A stretch of DNA of 64,000 nt from Epiperipatus broadwayi. Lineage: Eukaryota > Onychophora > Udeonychophora > Euonychophora > Peripatidae. Under the pieces are notes generated by a model. That model saw nothing but the letters and a program-made list of their open reading frames with translations, was not told where the DNA came from and ran no database searches. Made by a program: the position numbers and the translations under genes. The DNA lies in the NCBI GenBank assembly GCA_028023455.1, contig JAQFVV010000018.1:6349800-6413799 (forward strand), in the 5' to 3' direction. Shown piece after piece: positions 13,756 through 25,125 of the stretch (position 1 is the first letter of the stretch; each line of letters begins with the position of its first letter).

Positions 13756-14684
13756 AGAGAGAATGCTTAAAGGCTTGGGTGCGCCGCGGAAACGGCATAT
13801 TTCTAGAAATTTAGCTAGAAATAGCGCCTCTAGCGGCTGACACGAAGGATCAGATGACAATCTTAAATAGACTAGCAGGGCAAAGGCATCTCCAACAGTA
13901 AAGTAAAAAAAACATTGTTTAAAACAATATGGAAGTTTTCCACTAAATTCTAAACATTAACAAGTCTGTGATCTTCATGGTGAATAAAAAAGATGGTCAT
14001 ATTGAGAGGGCATTTATATGAAAATGTTTGAAAAAATCTTTTATGATAAATTTACTTTTGTTAACATAGTTAGTACCTATTTATTAATATTAAATACTTA
14101 GTTGCTTTGGGTATGAGCTGACTATTTAAAATAAATGTCCTAAGATTAATTGGGATCTAAAATATCACCTGAATTTGAATAAGGTCCATGTGTGGGCATA
14201 TATATATATGTAACAAACTTTTATTTATGCAAATATTTATTTTTACACATATCTATATTTTATGAAGAAAATTGCTTCTATTTAAACGATTTATACATTG
14301 ATTATCTCTCATTTTTTAAAAAGAGACTCAGTTCACTCTTATTATCATATTACAGTTTCTTTTTGCTAAACAAGTTGTATAGACCTCAGTAATTTTACTC
14401 TTAAAAATGTATATGAAAAAAATAAGTCTGAATAAAGAAACAATCTTACATTCTTATAAGTAATTACAGTTTTATATCATATGCTGCAGATTTTGAAAAA
14501 TTTTCAGAACATGGAATAGACCATAGAATTAACCAACTTTCATCAAAAAGTATGTTAGCAATAAATTGAGAAAATAACTTAAACAAGCCATAGAGCACTA
14601 CAAACAATTCTCATCACTACAAAACTTAAACTCATATTGCATAAAAATAAAAATTGCTTTTATTAAATACTATGTTAATAAGGA

Positions 14685-14795
14685 AAAATCTATATTGATG
14701 AATTCAGTTGCCTCATTGAAAAACGATTAAAAGAGCATAAACTGCAAATTAGAAAAGAACAAACCATGTATTGAAGCTGTAAATAGTGCTGCACA
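14685..14795 (+). pseudogene. Penelope-like element endonuclease fragment
   Basis: Frame reading gives YIDEFSCLIEKRLKEHKLQI, which aligns with YIDETSCPIEK and YIGGTSHPIEKRLQEHKL of the PLE copies at 22.0 and 25.2 kb. This is the second half of the GIY-YIG endonuclease core with its conserved Arg. A stop follows soon after. No RT or 3' end is attached. Confidence 0.65.
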
Positions 14796-15239
14796 TATTT
14801 GTACTTCACCTAGTGCCAAATATATAAACACTAGCACAGGTTTGAACCCAACTTATATATGTAATTGACACCCATCTCAAGCAATAGGCAGTAGCATATA
14901 TATATATAGACGCGTGGGTACATGACACTAAATTGATCTCTACCAAAAGTTAAATGTATAAATTAAATAGACATTTATTTTGTTATCAAGAACATTTAAT
15001 TTCTTCTATCCATTCAACTTGCATACGCGTATGTGCTTATAAAAAAAAATCAATAAGCTTAGGTATTTTAAATAAATCAATTTATAATATTTGTATAATT
15101 TATCAATTTTGTATATTTTAAACAATTTTACTAATAATTTATATAAACAAAATAGATATTTACAAGTCACAATGTAATCGTTAAATCTGGTGATTTAAGC
15201 GAGTCATTGTCTCATTTTAAAAAATGTACAAAATCTGAA

Positions 15240-15430
15240 CAGAACAAAAATTTATTTAATTAATTTTACTTGGCTAATTGGTTGGTTTTCCATTACCATA
15301 TATGGGAATATATTTTAAAAGAATGTATAAAATTTTATAAGGACAAAAGACTATTTTTTATTTAAATTCCACATGACTAATTGATCGGTTTTTTCATTAC
15401 CATATATGGAAATGTAGGTGAATTTAAGAT
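15240..15430 (+). repeat. Two-copy tandem repeat of about 110 bp
   Basis: A block containing GGTTTTCCATTACCATATAT with a following GGGAATAT or GGAAATGT occurs twice about 110 bp apart, preceded each time by a tract like TTTAATTAATTTTACTTGGC or its diverged form. No function evident. Confidence 0.7.
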
Positions 15431-15559
15431 ATGACTAAGTATACTGCATTTGAGACAACGGCTAGCAAAAATTTAATCAGATTTAACATCTAAACAAAAA
15501 GGAAAAAATGATCATTAAGTATAAATAGCTGAAATTTTGGCTACCAGTTCAATTTTTCT

Positions 15560-17860
15560 TTGATTTTTATGTTAGAGTGCTAACATAATCCACGTGAGTT
15601 TAATTTGTAAAATAATATTATGTCAGGGTAAAGGAAATGACCATTAGCTTCCCCAGGGCCCTGGGACTCTCGTCTTCCTGCTCATGATGCCGAAGCCTGA
15701 AACAACTAGACCCAATTAAGTGAACTGTTCAAGGAGAATGCTTGCCTGAAGTTGAACTTTAATTATCAACCAATGCCCGTTTCCAGCAAAACCAGTACAC
15801 GATCACGATCCACCGACCACCTGCTTCGCATCAACAAGTTGGCCAACGTAAACGTCTGCATTGCCACCAACAAGTGAACTTTTATTAACCTAGCATTTTA
15901 ATTTAATACTATTTTTGTAAGCTGTCTATTGTTGTTTCTTCAAAACTATTAATACTGTAAATTTTAACTAATGTCTATACAATTTAATTTAAAGCTGTAT
16001 TAATTTCGTTTTAATTTTGGTGTGGCAATTTAAATTTATTTCTCTTTTAGTTTGTTATTTTGATTTAATTTTACTATGCCAAGTTGGTATCTAACCCAGC
16101 GAATAAGTTTAAACTCCACTCCTCATGATTTTCTCCTATTAAATTGTTGGAGACATAAATTTTTCTTTAAATTTAATTATCATAAAACTCGCTTGGTTTT
16201 ATACCAATTATTTCATATAATGTTGCCTATGCTTTAAATGACAGGTGAAGCTTTAATGCCTGTACTAAGCTACCCTCATTAACTATAATTTAAATCCTTA
16301 CATAATTATTGCCAATTTATTTAAGTAAAATCTATTATAAATTAGTTTAATATTCAAGGTGTTATCAGCATATGTGTGATCTGTAATTTTATTTTATATA
16401 ATTTATATGTCAAATTGTACGTGTATTAATCATTATTGAAATGTAGAGAGCTATTTTTAAAATGTGGGAGAGAGCAATTTATTCCTTTTAGTGTTAGTTT
16501 CTTACACTTTTTATATTTATCTGGCATTGGTTAACTGCCCAGAGGGTTTGTGTTTATGCATTCCGTTGTATCTGATAGCAGATTATTTTAAACAGGTATT
16601 AATTAGTTTATCGTAGTCATTAGTAACATGAACTATCCACATGTTATAGGCTTTATAAAGGTATCTTTACAATTGTTTCACTCATTGATTTTCTTGCTTT
16701 GCCACGTACTTTGGTATTTTCAGAATGTCTAGTCCCACTCCTCATTATCCCTCACAAAGTAGATGCTTTTCCTACTGGGCATCCATTTCAGGCACTCCTA
16801 ATAAATAAGTGTATGGGAAATACGGATAAACCATCCCAACATGCTACTCGTGTCACTATTCTTCAGATATGTTGCCGTTGCATAGGCATATTCTCACTCT
16901 TATGCAAATATGACAAAGCCAACCAGAGTGACTTAAGTGACCTCATTCACGTATATTATAAATTATAACATAATACAGCCTTGATTATTATTGCTTCATT
17001 ATTTTATTGATAAACCTGCAATGCTATGCCTCTCGTCAACCATTCTATTTAAGTATTAGGTCCGATTATGTAATTAATCATCGAGTGATCTCCCAAATCT
17101 AGTGGAAATGTGATCATGCACGCTCTTAAAACTATACACATCAATTATTGCTTATATATATATAATGTTGTAATAATCTGTTATACATAAATTCATGATA
17201 TTTTGATGAGGATTAAACTATAATTTATTATTGTTTATTTGATTGAATTATTCTAACCTTGGCGTATTAATGACACCAACCAAATTTCATGTACTAACCA
17301 CTCATTTATGTATTGAACACAGTATTTACATTCAGTTATGTAACTTGTCGTAATGATTGTATAGACATTTCCACATATATATTTGTTTCATTTATAATCA
17401 TCAACTATCGTAGATAATTGTTTAATAAATTTATGTTCTATCATTTATTTGTTATGGTATGTTGCTATTCAGTGTGAGAATCTCTAGCGTTAATTCATTA
17501 ATTAATTATCTTACACCCTTTTAATTAATGGATTCTCCCAAATTATTATCAATTAAACTTTATTTCAGGTTGCGATTATTGGTCAATCATTTTAGTATCG
17601 GTAATTTTAAGTGTATTTGCTTTTCCTGTTCTCATTACCGGGATTGGAGTAATGGAAAACTTGCTAGTATCCTCAAAAGCATTGCTCATATAGTCATAGA
17701 CCTTGGAGGACAGATAAATAGATTAGTGTTTAGTATTGTTCCAGCCTGTGAATCTTGCACATGCTAGATTGCTGTGCTTTTGCTTGGATTCTAGATTCTA
17801 GGTCTTGTTGAATGAACACACGATTTTGACTGGTACAGTATTTAAATAGCAAACCAGATA
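15560..17860. other. Unassigned interval with a GC-richer island
   Basis: Positions 15630-15890 are clearly richer in G and C than the surroundings (for example CTTCCCCAGGGCCCTGGGAC) and contain a 34-codon ORF from 15774 (MPVSSKTSTRSR...). Further on are an ORF at 16699-16968 and one at 17528-17767 with no recognised domain. The composition and the abrupt change from flanking sequence suggest an inserted element, possibly an LTR or a gene fragment, but no terminal repeats were found. I do not recognise it. Confidence 0.35.
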
Positions 17861-17883
17861 TGTACCAATGTTAATATGTTCGA

Positions 17884-18290
17884 TTGGTAAGACAAAAAAT
17901 ATTAAACAGAGAAGAAAAAGTACAAAAAGAAAAATTTAAAGAAGCTGCATGTGGCAATGGCAAACAACTATTTAACTCAACTAATGTGATAAGATTCATG
18001 TTAGAAAATCTCTCATCAACTTTGCCCCCAGGAAAAAGTTGGAAAAATCGGAAGCATCCTCATAGACAAGTATATGAAATATCTACTGGTTGTTGCTTCT
18101 GACAGAATAGCTTAGTTGATTAGAGCATCACCTTAAATTACTGTCACTGGTCAAGCTAATGACACTTGAAGAGAGAAAAATATCACTCGAAATAATGCGC
18201 TACATATTATCCTGTGTGTAGTGGAATCCATTTGAAAATTTAAATAAAATTTGAATTTTTTGAAAAATATTTAACAATTAATATAAGATG
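17884..18290 (+). mobile_element. PLE 3' fragment (endonuclease end plus tail)
   Basis: An ORF from 17884 reads ILNREEKVQKEKFKEAAC, matching FDRDEKVQRRKFKEAAY of the copy at 25.3 kb, the C-terminal part of the PLE endonuclease. After the stop come TATATGAAAT, then GACAGAATAGCTTAGTTGAT (tRNA-like A-box region, 18101-18130), then a tail ending GATGATGGAAATA near 18298 as in the other copies. The B-box part of the tRNA-like segment is missing here, so this copy is deleted and older. Confidence 0.75.
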
Positions 18291-18297
18291 ATGGAAA

Positions 18298-18832
18298 TAT
18301 CACATGATCACCATTTCTTATGCTTGCTCATAACTGTATGGAGAGTTTTGCCTGCTTTAATAACAATTATGAGCAAGCATAAGAAATGGTGATCATGTGA
18401 TGTTTAGTGGTTTAATACCAATCCTGCCTAATAGGATAATGGTGGTTATGATTATTAAAGAACCAAAGACACCAAAATGTACAGGTACTGAACTGAGTTC
18501 AAATCTATATAACTATATAGTCTAATGAGCTTGAATTGAAAATATTATTGTGTTTTCAATTTTATTCTCATAGCTTTGTAGTTAAGTAGAGATAAAAGGT
18601 GGATGCTGGAGGGTTGCATTAGATCCTAAGATCTAAGTGCAGTGCTCTCAGATCCAAGGCTCCTCACTGATGAAAGCCACAAGCTAATAACTAGTCTGGG
18701 GATATTGGATGAATAGGCACTAGATGGGGATTTTATGCACAAGCCTTCTGGCATCCATTGATTACTCTGGCTTGCACTGAGTGGCACTACTGTATGGAGA
18801 GTTTTGCCTGTTTTAATGATGGAAATACCCAA
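18298..18832 (+). repeat. Family A repeat (ribozyme-bearing) with foldback start
   Basis: Plus-orientation unit of family A: GTATGGAGAGTTTTGCCTG at 18338 recurs at 18791, giving a unit of about 453 bp. It begins with an inverted scrap: 18300-18336 is the reverse complement of 18367-18403 (ATCACATGATCACCATTTC against its partner), forming a hairpin. It carries the decayed hammerhead-like motif at 18652-18710. Confidence 0.85.
18652..18710 (+). ncRNA. Hammerhead ribozyme-like motif, family A, core damaged
   Basis: CTGATGA (18667-18673) is preceded by TCCTCA, which pairs with TGGGGA after the cleavage triplet GTC (18695-18697); ATCCAA and TTGGAT close an outer stem I. Stem II is AGC/GCT. The expected GAAAC is ATAAC, so this copy is probably inactive. 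Confidence 0.6.
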
Positions 18833-18896
18833 AATATAAGTACAATTTCTTTGTTTTATTTATTATTGTAAATAATAAAGTTAAAATGTTCATTAC

Positions 18897-19030
18897 CTGT
18901 ATTCAAAGGTGATGTACCATCAGAGCCACCTACAGCATACAAAAAACTATCTAATACTGCCACAGCAACTCCCAGCCTTCTCGTACTCATCGAAGCAACT
19001 TTGGACCATCGATTTGTTTGAGGATCATAT
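18897..19030 (-). CDS. KLHL20: KLHL20-type exon: Kelch blade ending SPLNT
   Basis: This 134-bp exon enters in phase 2 and leaves in phase 1. It encodes [38 protein letters not shown] and TSPLNT; the split last codon gives Val with the next exon. The [14 protein letters not shown] run is the hallmark of the KLHL20/Diablo group. The position where human and fly proteins have GGFLYA reads DSFLYA here, a mild departure. Acceptor is TTTTAG, donor GTAATG. The exon sits about 70 bp from a family A repeat in the downstream intron, so mobile DNA comes very close to a splice site. Confidence 0.96.
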
Positions 19031-21591
19031 CTAAAATAAATATCAATATGTATATTTAATAATTAAAAAATATATATACTTTATTAATTAAATTTTTTTT
19101 TTAAAAATATAGACATAATTTTAATTGGTTACATTTTTTAAATGTTACACTGTAATATTTTAAATTCAATAAAATAATATAAAAAATTTTGGATTAGGTT
19201 CTAACTTGTTTATTATTCTGCTATATTCTTCTCATAGTTGTAACTTTCATTTCCTTATGAATAGCTATTTAATTTTATAATTATTTTCTTTTAACTTTTT
19301 ATGATTCCTTCTAACATATCCATCACTATTCTTCTATATTAAAAACATTATTATTTAATTGCATGCAATATACTGTATATGTTAATCACAGCACTAGTGT
19401 TTTTTGTGTTATAAGATTTTAGATATTTTTAATAGTCAACTTCTAAATTGTAAATTAAGTCATCACAAGATTTACAGGGCTGATTTCACGATCAGCTGTG
19501 TGAAATCCTTAAAAATTACAAATCATAAATCACATTTAAAATCTTATTAGTATATAAAACATTTGCTTTACTTAAAGATTGAAGTAGTACACATAGTTGC
19601 TAAATATGATGTGCTGCTTATTTAAAATTTATATTCTGTAAATATGCATCAAGAAAATCCTGGTTAAAAATAGACTGGGTAATGATAAAAACATCTATCA
19701 ACTTATTCTTGAATTAAGATGTTTAATATATCTGCAAATTAAGATATATAGTATTTTTTCTTAATAAGCGATGTCCTTTTAAAATTTTAATAATCAATTT
19801 CACACAATCAACCTTTTTTGATGCAAAGATGATTTTTTGATACTTTCTATTAATATGCACAATTTGCTTTGTTGTAATGAAGCATTTTTAACAGAATACT
19901 GTTTCTGGAATCAAATTTTTCAAGCAACCAAAAATGTTTCCAAGTTCAGAATTTTTTTTTCCAGCAAGATAATTTAGTTAATAGTTAAGCCAAGTAAGTC
20001 AACACAACTGAAAAATAAGTGGGTATCTAACTTGGAGATAAAAATTCTCAATAAATTAATAGTTGACTAGCTTGATGAGCAATCTCCACTTCCAGTATTC
20101 CTCACACTTTTACAGAGAATTTTGCTCTTCAGTAATAATTTAATATTTAGTATAGCTATAACTGATCTTTCAAAGTTTTTGTAGCTAAAAGATATAAACA
20201 CAGCATTATGTGAAAAATAAGTTGTTATAATATATAGAATCTAAAAAAAAAATTAACATATATATGTAAATTTTTTATATTCTCAGCAAATTGCCAGATA
20301 AGTCATTAATGTGAACACAAACTTTTGAGTTTCAATAGAAAAAAACTAAAAAGAACAATTCTCATATTAGTATATCTTTCAAGTGAATTAAGAATCCTGG
20401 AGATTACATAAATAATATTTCTTTAGAAAGAACTATCATCTGCCTTTTTTATATACTCTTAAATGATATATGCAATACTGTGATGCAAAAGTCCAATTAT
20501 CAAATTGCAGACTGCCTTCTTTCACTTTCTGAATATTATATAGTTTTTCAAGAAATGACAATTTCAATTTGCTCATTTATGCTCATCACCTCTAATGTGA
20601 TCATGGAAATAAATGTTCATTTTCATTATTGTTATTCATACTATTTTCATAGCTTTTCTCTCTAATACAGTTCAAAAGCTTCAATTATTTTACTATTTTG
20701 CTTCTTAAACATTCAATTCTCACAACTAGAAAAGAAAATGGGGGATGGGGTGGATATTGCTCAGTCTGTAGACAATCAATTATACTCTGTTTCTGATGTC
20801 ATAAACTTTTGTCTTCATATGTAGCCATAATTCCACCTTTTCACTTTGTAAAGAGCCTCGGGTTTTTTCCATTTTGGTTATAAATATTATATCAAAATTG
20901 ATACTGTTTCTTTACTAAACTTTAAACCATACAAGTAATGACTTTGTTTATTACATATACAAAATATAAGATGAATAAATAGACTAATAATATGCAGCCA
21001 TATGTTAACTTTTATCATTTCCTGGATTAAACCACTATATTTTCATTTTCTCTCAGAGTTGGAACAATTAAATACTTAAAATTACTTTCGTAACTTTCCC
21101 GCTTCATTGTAGAATGAAAATAATACAAGTCACTGTGATGAATTTGAATTGATTAGCTTCTCTTTCAATACTTACTTCTTCACTTCTTAAGTGATATGAA
21201 TCCTAATAAACATCCTGATTTTTAAAAAAGTTTCTTATACATTTCCCTTCTACCAGTGGACCACAAAATATATTTATAAAAACTCAAGCATCAGTATTTC
21301 TCCTTCAGTGAGATGTATTTTTCGAAACATGGGAATCTTTTCATTCTTACTTTATTTTATTGTCCTATGTTATTTATTGCTTTTTACATTTTAATTAATT
21401 GTATTTATATATTGGACTATTTCCATCATCTAAAATTAAGTATTGAATATTGAAAAAAATGTAACTTTATTTAAATATTCCAATTACATTCAACTGTTAA
21501 TAATAGCACACAGACTAGTATATGCACAACCTTTGAGAGATATTATTTCCACTTCTTCAATATGTTACTTGCCTGATGAGTGATAGTACTA

Positions 21592-21672
21592 GCATGGGAA
21601 CCGAACTTGGACCCTTAGATCCTAGAATATTGAATTTTGGGATAATGCTCTAATCAACTGAGCCATCCTGCC
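21592..21672 (-). repeat. tRNA-like segment in PLE 3' region, copy 1
   Basis: On the minus strand: GGCAGGATGGCTCAGTTGAT, then TAGAGC (A-box), and 45 bases on GGTCCAAGTTCGGTTCCC (B-box). It lies about 70 bp after the endonuclease stop and is followed by the shared PLE tail. No CCA end or good acceptor stem is visible, so it is tRNA-derived sequence and not a tRNA gene. Confidence 0.8.
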
Positions 21673-21739
21673 AAAGGCAACAGTCAGTAGAAATTTCATA
21701 TACGTATGTATAAAGTTCCTCTTGATTTCTACACTTTTT

Positions 21740-22719
21740 TAAAGAGCAAAATTGATTAGTGGTTTTCATACATTATGTAGTCACACCAGGTTGCTTATAG
21801 TAATTATTGACCATTGTCATGTAGGCAGCTTTTTTGAATTTTCTTCTTTGTTTCTTTTTTTTCTCTATCTAATATTTTTATATTTTCCCAATTGAACACA
21901 TGTTCATTGGCACATACATCGTCTGCTACCTTAAATGCATCTGTTTTCTCTCTTCTAATCATCAGTTTGTACTCTTGCAATTACTTTTCAATGGGGCAAC
22001 TGGTCTCATCAATATACATTCTTTTTTTTTTTTTCAAAATAGGTTTATTGATCAAATGATGCAATTACATGGATAAAATAGGAGAGAAAACATAAAAATA
22101 CATACTATAAGCAAATTGCTCAGCTTAAACATTCAAAATCATTAAATCAACGGAAAAAGGCAATATTCAGATGAATCAATAGTCAATATGAACAATTAGT
22201 TAATTAAACCTATCAAGGTCAATCATTTCGCATGTTGTCTTGAACATTAATAGTGGGGCTAGCCTACTTTCCCTTTCCTTTATTGTTTTGATATTCTTGA
22301 CAAATATTTGCAGCACATCGATGTTATTAGAATCAAATAGGAGTGCACATCTCATTAACCAATACTAAACTACAAGAATGTCACACTCCTTATCTCTGCA
22401 AATATGTTGACACCAAATAGACTTTTTATTTGTAAATTGGGTAAATCATAGTTCTACATTTCTGAAGTGCAAAGCATGTGATGAAAATATGCTCAGTAGT
22501 ATCATCCTCACTATGACACAATGAGCATATAAAATCAATAGAGGTAAAAGCTCTATACATTGTCAAAAAGCTCCCTGTGAGGAGGGCATCAAGGTTGACT
22601 TTTTAATAAGAAATCGAAGTACTTTGGCTCCATGTTCCACCGTTTAAATTTTTTTAAGAAAATAACTTCTTCCACATTCACATGGTATTTCATAGATGTA
22701 GTTTTTGCTTTTCAGCATT
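21740..22719 (-). pseudogene. PLE GIY-YIG endonuclease, split by a LINE
   Basis: The first part (22719-22666) reads SKNYIYEIPCECGR, the IPCxCG motif typical of PLE endonucleases. The second part (22018-21740) resumes with RMYIDETSCPIEK, LQEYKLMIRRE and a terminal LINFAL before the stop. In an unbroken element the two parts join as CGRMYI. Between them lies 640 bp of unrelated LINE sequence. Confidence 0.85.
22021..22665 (-). mobile_element. 5'-truncated LINE inserted in the PLE
   Basis: A poly(A) tail on the minus strand (T-run at 22021-22035) marks the 3' end. The body reads LDALLTGSFLTMYRAF and CSLCHSEDDTTEHIFITC, a C-x2-C-x8-H-x4-C finger characteristic of the C-terminus of many non-LTR retrotransposons. 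A short AAGAA-like duplication flanks it (CTTCTT near 22666-22672 and ATTCTT near 22015). It sits exactly between the two halves of the PLE endonuclease, so it arrived after the PLE. Confidence 0.8.
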
Positions 22720-24110
22720 CAAGTTTAGGTTTTGTAGATGTTAGAATTCCTTGTAGTGTGACATGACTCTGGAAAGCTGTTTGATGTTATACTGATTGTA
22801 GATTTTCCTTAATTTGTCTGCTATTTTTGATTTGTATGGGTACACTGCATTATCAATAATTGTTCTTTCTTTTGGAGGTTCTTTTTGTTGTCTATTTAAG
22901 GTTTTCTCAATAACAGTTGACAGTTAACCATTTTTCATAAGAGTTTATTCTATATAGATCTTTTCTTTTTTCAAATCACTGGTTTCTGAACAAACTTCTT
23001 CTGCTCTGATCTATAGTGATAGTATAACTACGTTTTGCGTTTCTAGTGTGATTGAATGTATAGGCTAAGTATTTTCATGTGTGGATTTTTTGTAAACTGT
23101 GGTTTTGATTTTACTATGAGAAGTCTTGTCACAAGAACATCTAAGAATGCCAATTTTTGTTCTTGTTCTGATTCTATTGTGAATTTAATTGAAGGGGATA
23201 TGTTGCTATAAAAGTTTAGAAGTGCTCCACCATGTGCCCATACAACAAATGTATTATCAACATAGCGAAGTCAAACTTCAGATGGATATGAAGTAGTTTT
23301 TATGACTGAGTTTCAAGTTCTGCCATGTAAATATTGATAATCAGGGATGACAATGGTGAGCTTATAACCATTCCTTGATTTTGTTGGAAGAATTCTATGT
23401 TGTATTGAAAGCAGGTTGTTGTTATGCAAAATATTAATAGTTCCATTATATTATCAATACAAAGAGTTGTTCTTGTTTGTAAGTTATTATCACCATTTAA
23501 TCTTTTTCTTACAATAGACAATGCTTCTTCATATGGTATATTTATGAATAAACTTTCCAAAAGCTGACCAGAGTGTCAGTTCTTTCAATTTTCATGTTCT
23601 TAATTAATTCTATAAAGTGCCTAGAATCCCAGACAAAGGACTGGGTCTTGTATGCCTAAAGACTAAAAACCTTGAGAAGAAATCTTAACAAATTTTGGCA
23701 AAGGGAATTTCTAGAACTACAATAGGTTTTAGTGGAACATGAGCCTTATGAAATTTGGGTAGACAATAAAATGAGGAATTTTGTTGAAATATGATGTTAG
23801 TTTACTTTTTTCTGAATCACTGAAGTACCTGTGATGCTTTCTAATGTTTATAATTTTGTTTACGTATTTAGTATCAGATTTTCTGTATTGACCTGCTGTA
23901 AAGAGTTCTTGTATTTTGCTGTCATAATCAGTTGTATCCATTACAACTCTTGTGTTGCCTTTGTTAGCAGAGAGAATGATTATAAATTTATCTACTTTGA
24001 AAGATTTAATTGCTTTCTTCTTATCATAGGATATGTTTGACCTCAATTTTTGTTGTTTCTGAGGTGTTCTTTTTATTCTTCAGCGTAATTCTGCTGCTTC
24101 TTCTAAAGAC
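22640..24110 (-). pseudogene. PLE reverse transcriptase (decayed)
   Basis: Two open stretches are visible. The first (24046-23729) has FIIILSANKGNTRVVMDTTD, equal to the PLE pattern VILPADKG..VVMD, and ends YFNKIPHFIVYPNFIR. The second (23560-23300) has LFINIPYEEALSIVRKRL, DNIMELLIFCITTTCFQYN and QGMVISSPLSSLIINIYMAE, the PLE form of RT motifs up to the G.PMGSP..S box. Further down, LRYVDNTFVVWAHGG is the catalytic motif with YVDD changed to YVDN, and LAFLDVLVTR follows as in Penelope. A catalytic Asp is thus lost in addition to frameshifts. Confidence 0.88.
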
Positions 24111-24725
24111 AATTTTTGAATGACTTCCCCAATAATTACCCATTATATCTAATAAAGCGATATTAGATGATATAATAGCAAAGTTTAATCCTTATTCAAG
24201 AACAAAAATTTCAGCATGTGTTAGATGTTTAGAACTGAGATTTTTAACAGATGAAGCTGGTACACTGATTGTTATCTTATGACTTTTGATATGCCCATAT
24301 AGGTTTGTAAGTTTTTTTCTTTTGGCATTGTTTTATTTTTCCATGTAATGCAGAATATGATTTTCTTACTGCTTGAGAAACTTTTGTAAAATCTTCATCA
24401 GTAAGTTTATTTTTTTAGAAAACATTCTATACTATTAATAGAATGCAAAGTTTGACACTTGGAAAACCTTTGAGCATTTACTCTTTCTCTTAACAGAGCT
24501 TCACTTGCTCCTTGAGTAATAATACTCAGTTCTCTAGGACTGAATTGGAAGTTTTAGATGCAAACCCTGAGAAACTATCCCTTCAGATTTACATTTATAT
24601 AAAAAAGTTAAATGATTTTCTACTTTGGTCAGCTTTAGACATAATTTTTCATAATGTCTAAAGTTTGATATAATATCAAGTCCATACCAAATACTTAGTG
24701 TTTTCCCGAAGGTTTATGATGATGA

Positions 24726-25112
24726 TATTTTAGTTGTATTTATATATTGGATTATTTCCATCATCTAATATTAAGTATTGAATGTCTTTAGAAAAATTTA
24801 TCTTTATTTAAATATTTCAATACATTCAACTGTTAGTAATAGCACACAGGTTAGTATATGCATAACGTTTTGAGAAGTATTACTCTCCTCTCTTCTTTAG
24901 ATATTGCTGACCTGGGAATCAAAGCTGGATCCTTTGATTCTTGAATTTTAAGGTAACACTCTAACCAACTGAGCCATCCTGCCAAAGGCAACAGTCAGTA
25001 GAAATTTCATTTACTTATCTATGAGATTCCTCCTAAATTCTCCACTTTTTTTTTCTAAGGGCAAATTAATTAGTGGTTTCCATGCATTATGTATAGTCAT
25101 ACTAGATTGGCT
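24726..25112 (-). mobile_element. Partial PLE copy (pseudo-LTR), minus orientation
   Basis: From 25112 downward it begins at the end of the endonuclease (CATGGAAACCACTAAT), passes a tRNA-like segment and runs to the common 3' end (CAACTAAAATATCATCATC near 24735). It directly adjoins the 5' side of the near-complete PLE and is inverted relative to the copy at 25113-25800. Confidence 0.82.
24911..24983 (-). repeat. tRNA-like segment in PLE 3' region, copy 2
   Basis: On the minus strand GGCAGGATGGCTCAGTTGGT, TAGAGT, then AGCTTTGATTCCC in place of the B-box. Same position relative to the endonuclease end and tail as copies 1 and 3. Confidence 0.75.
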
Positions 25113-25125
25113 TAAGGGTTATTCA

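Larger units (their letters stand above)
11288..13862. mobile_element. 2575-bp non-autonomous DNA transposon with TIRs and 8-bp TSD
   Basis: The outer ends are inverted copies: TCATCTGATCCTTCGTGTC followed by AGCCGCTAGAGGCGC on the left, and the same read from the right end (about 46 bp with four mismatches). TTAAATAG stands on both sides (11280-11287 and 13863-13870), an exact 8-bp target duplication. Eight-bp duplications are usual for hAT elements, but the ends lack the common CAG start, so the superfamily is unsure. There is no transposase; overlapping ORFs near 13.1 kb have no recognisable domain. The inside has longer T-runs and more G than the flanks and is built largely of internal repeats. 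Confidence 0.93.
5429..18896 (-). other. KLHL20 intron of 13.5 kb
   Basis: Between two in-phase Kelch exons. It holds a hAT/ZBED5-like relic, one family B ribozyme repeat, a foldback element, the 2575-bp inverted-repeat transposon, two PLE fragments and a family A repeat, each listed separately. Stretches 5430-6190, 7850-10230 (with an AT microsatellite at 10147-10167), 10600-11280 and 13870-14680 show nothing beyond A+T-rich sequence. Confidence 0.85.
21405..24725 (-). mobile_element. Penelope-like retroelement, near full length, decayed
   Basis: Minus-strand order is RT, GIY-YIG endonuclease, tRNA-like segment and 3' tail, the standard RT-then-EN layout of EN-containing PLEs. The 3' end near 21405 matches those of the copies ending at 24726 and 25800. 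Inside the endonuclease a LINE is inserted (22021-22665). Immediately upstream stands a partial copy of the 3' part in the same orientation (24726-25112), the pseudo-LTR arrangement typical for PLEs. Frameshifts and stops in the RT make it inactive. Confidence 0.88.

Noticed and set aside
17569-17700. Hydrophobic frame after a TTTCAG resembling a receptor membrane helix
   Set aside because: A single short hydrophobic stretch with a stop soon after; no second helix or splice donor in frame supports a gene.
21572-21600. CTGATGA in the PLE tail as another hammerhead
   Set aside because: It is on the opposite strand to the PLE, has no GAAA at the right distance, and the matching site at 25.58 kb reads CTGATCA.
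23831-24040. 69-codon plus-strand ORF
   Set aside because: It is the antisense of the PLE reverse transcriptase.
25021-25125. N-terminal part of the 137-codon endonuclease ORF
   Set aside because: These bases are the antisense of the adjoining inverted PLE copy, so the ORF start is an accident of the junction.
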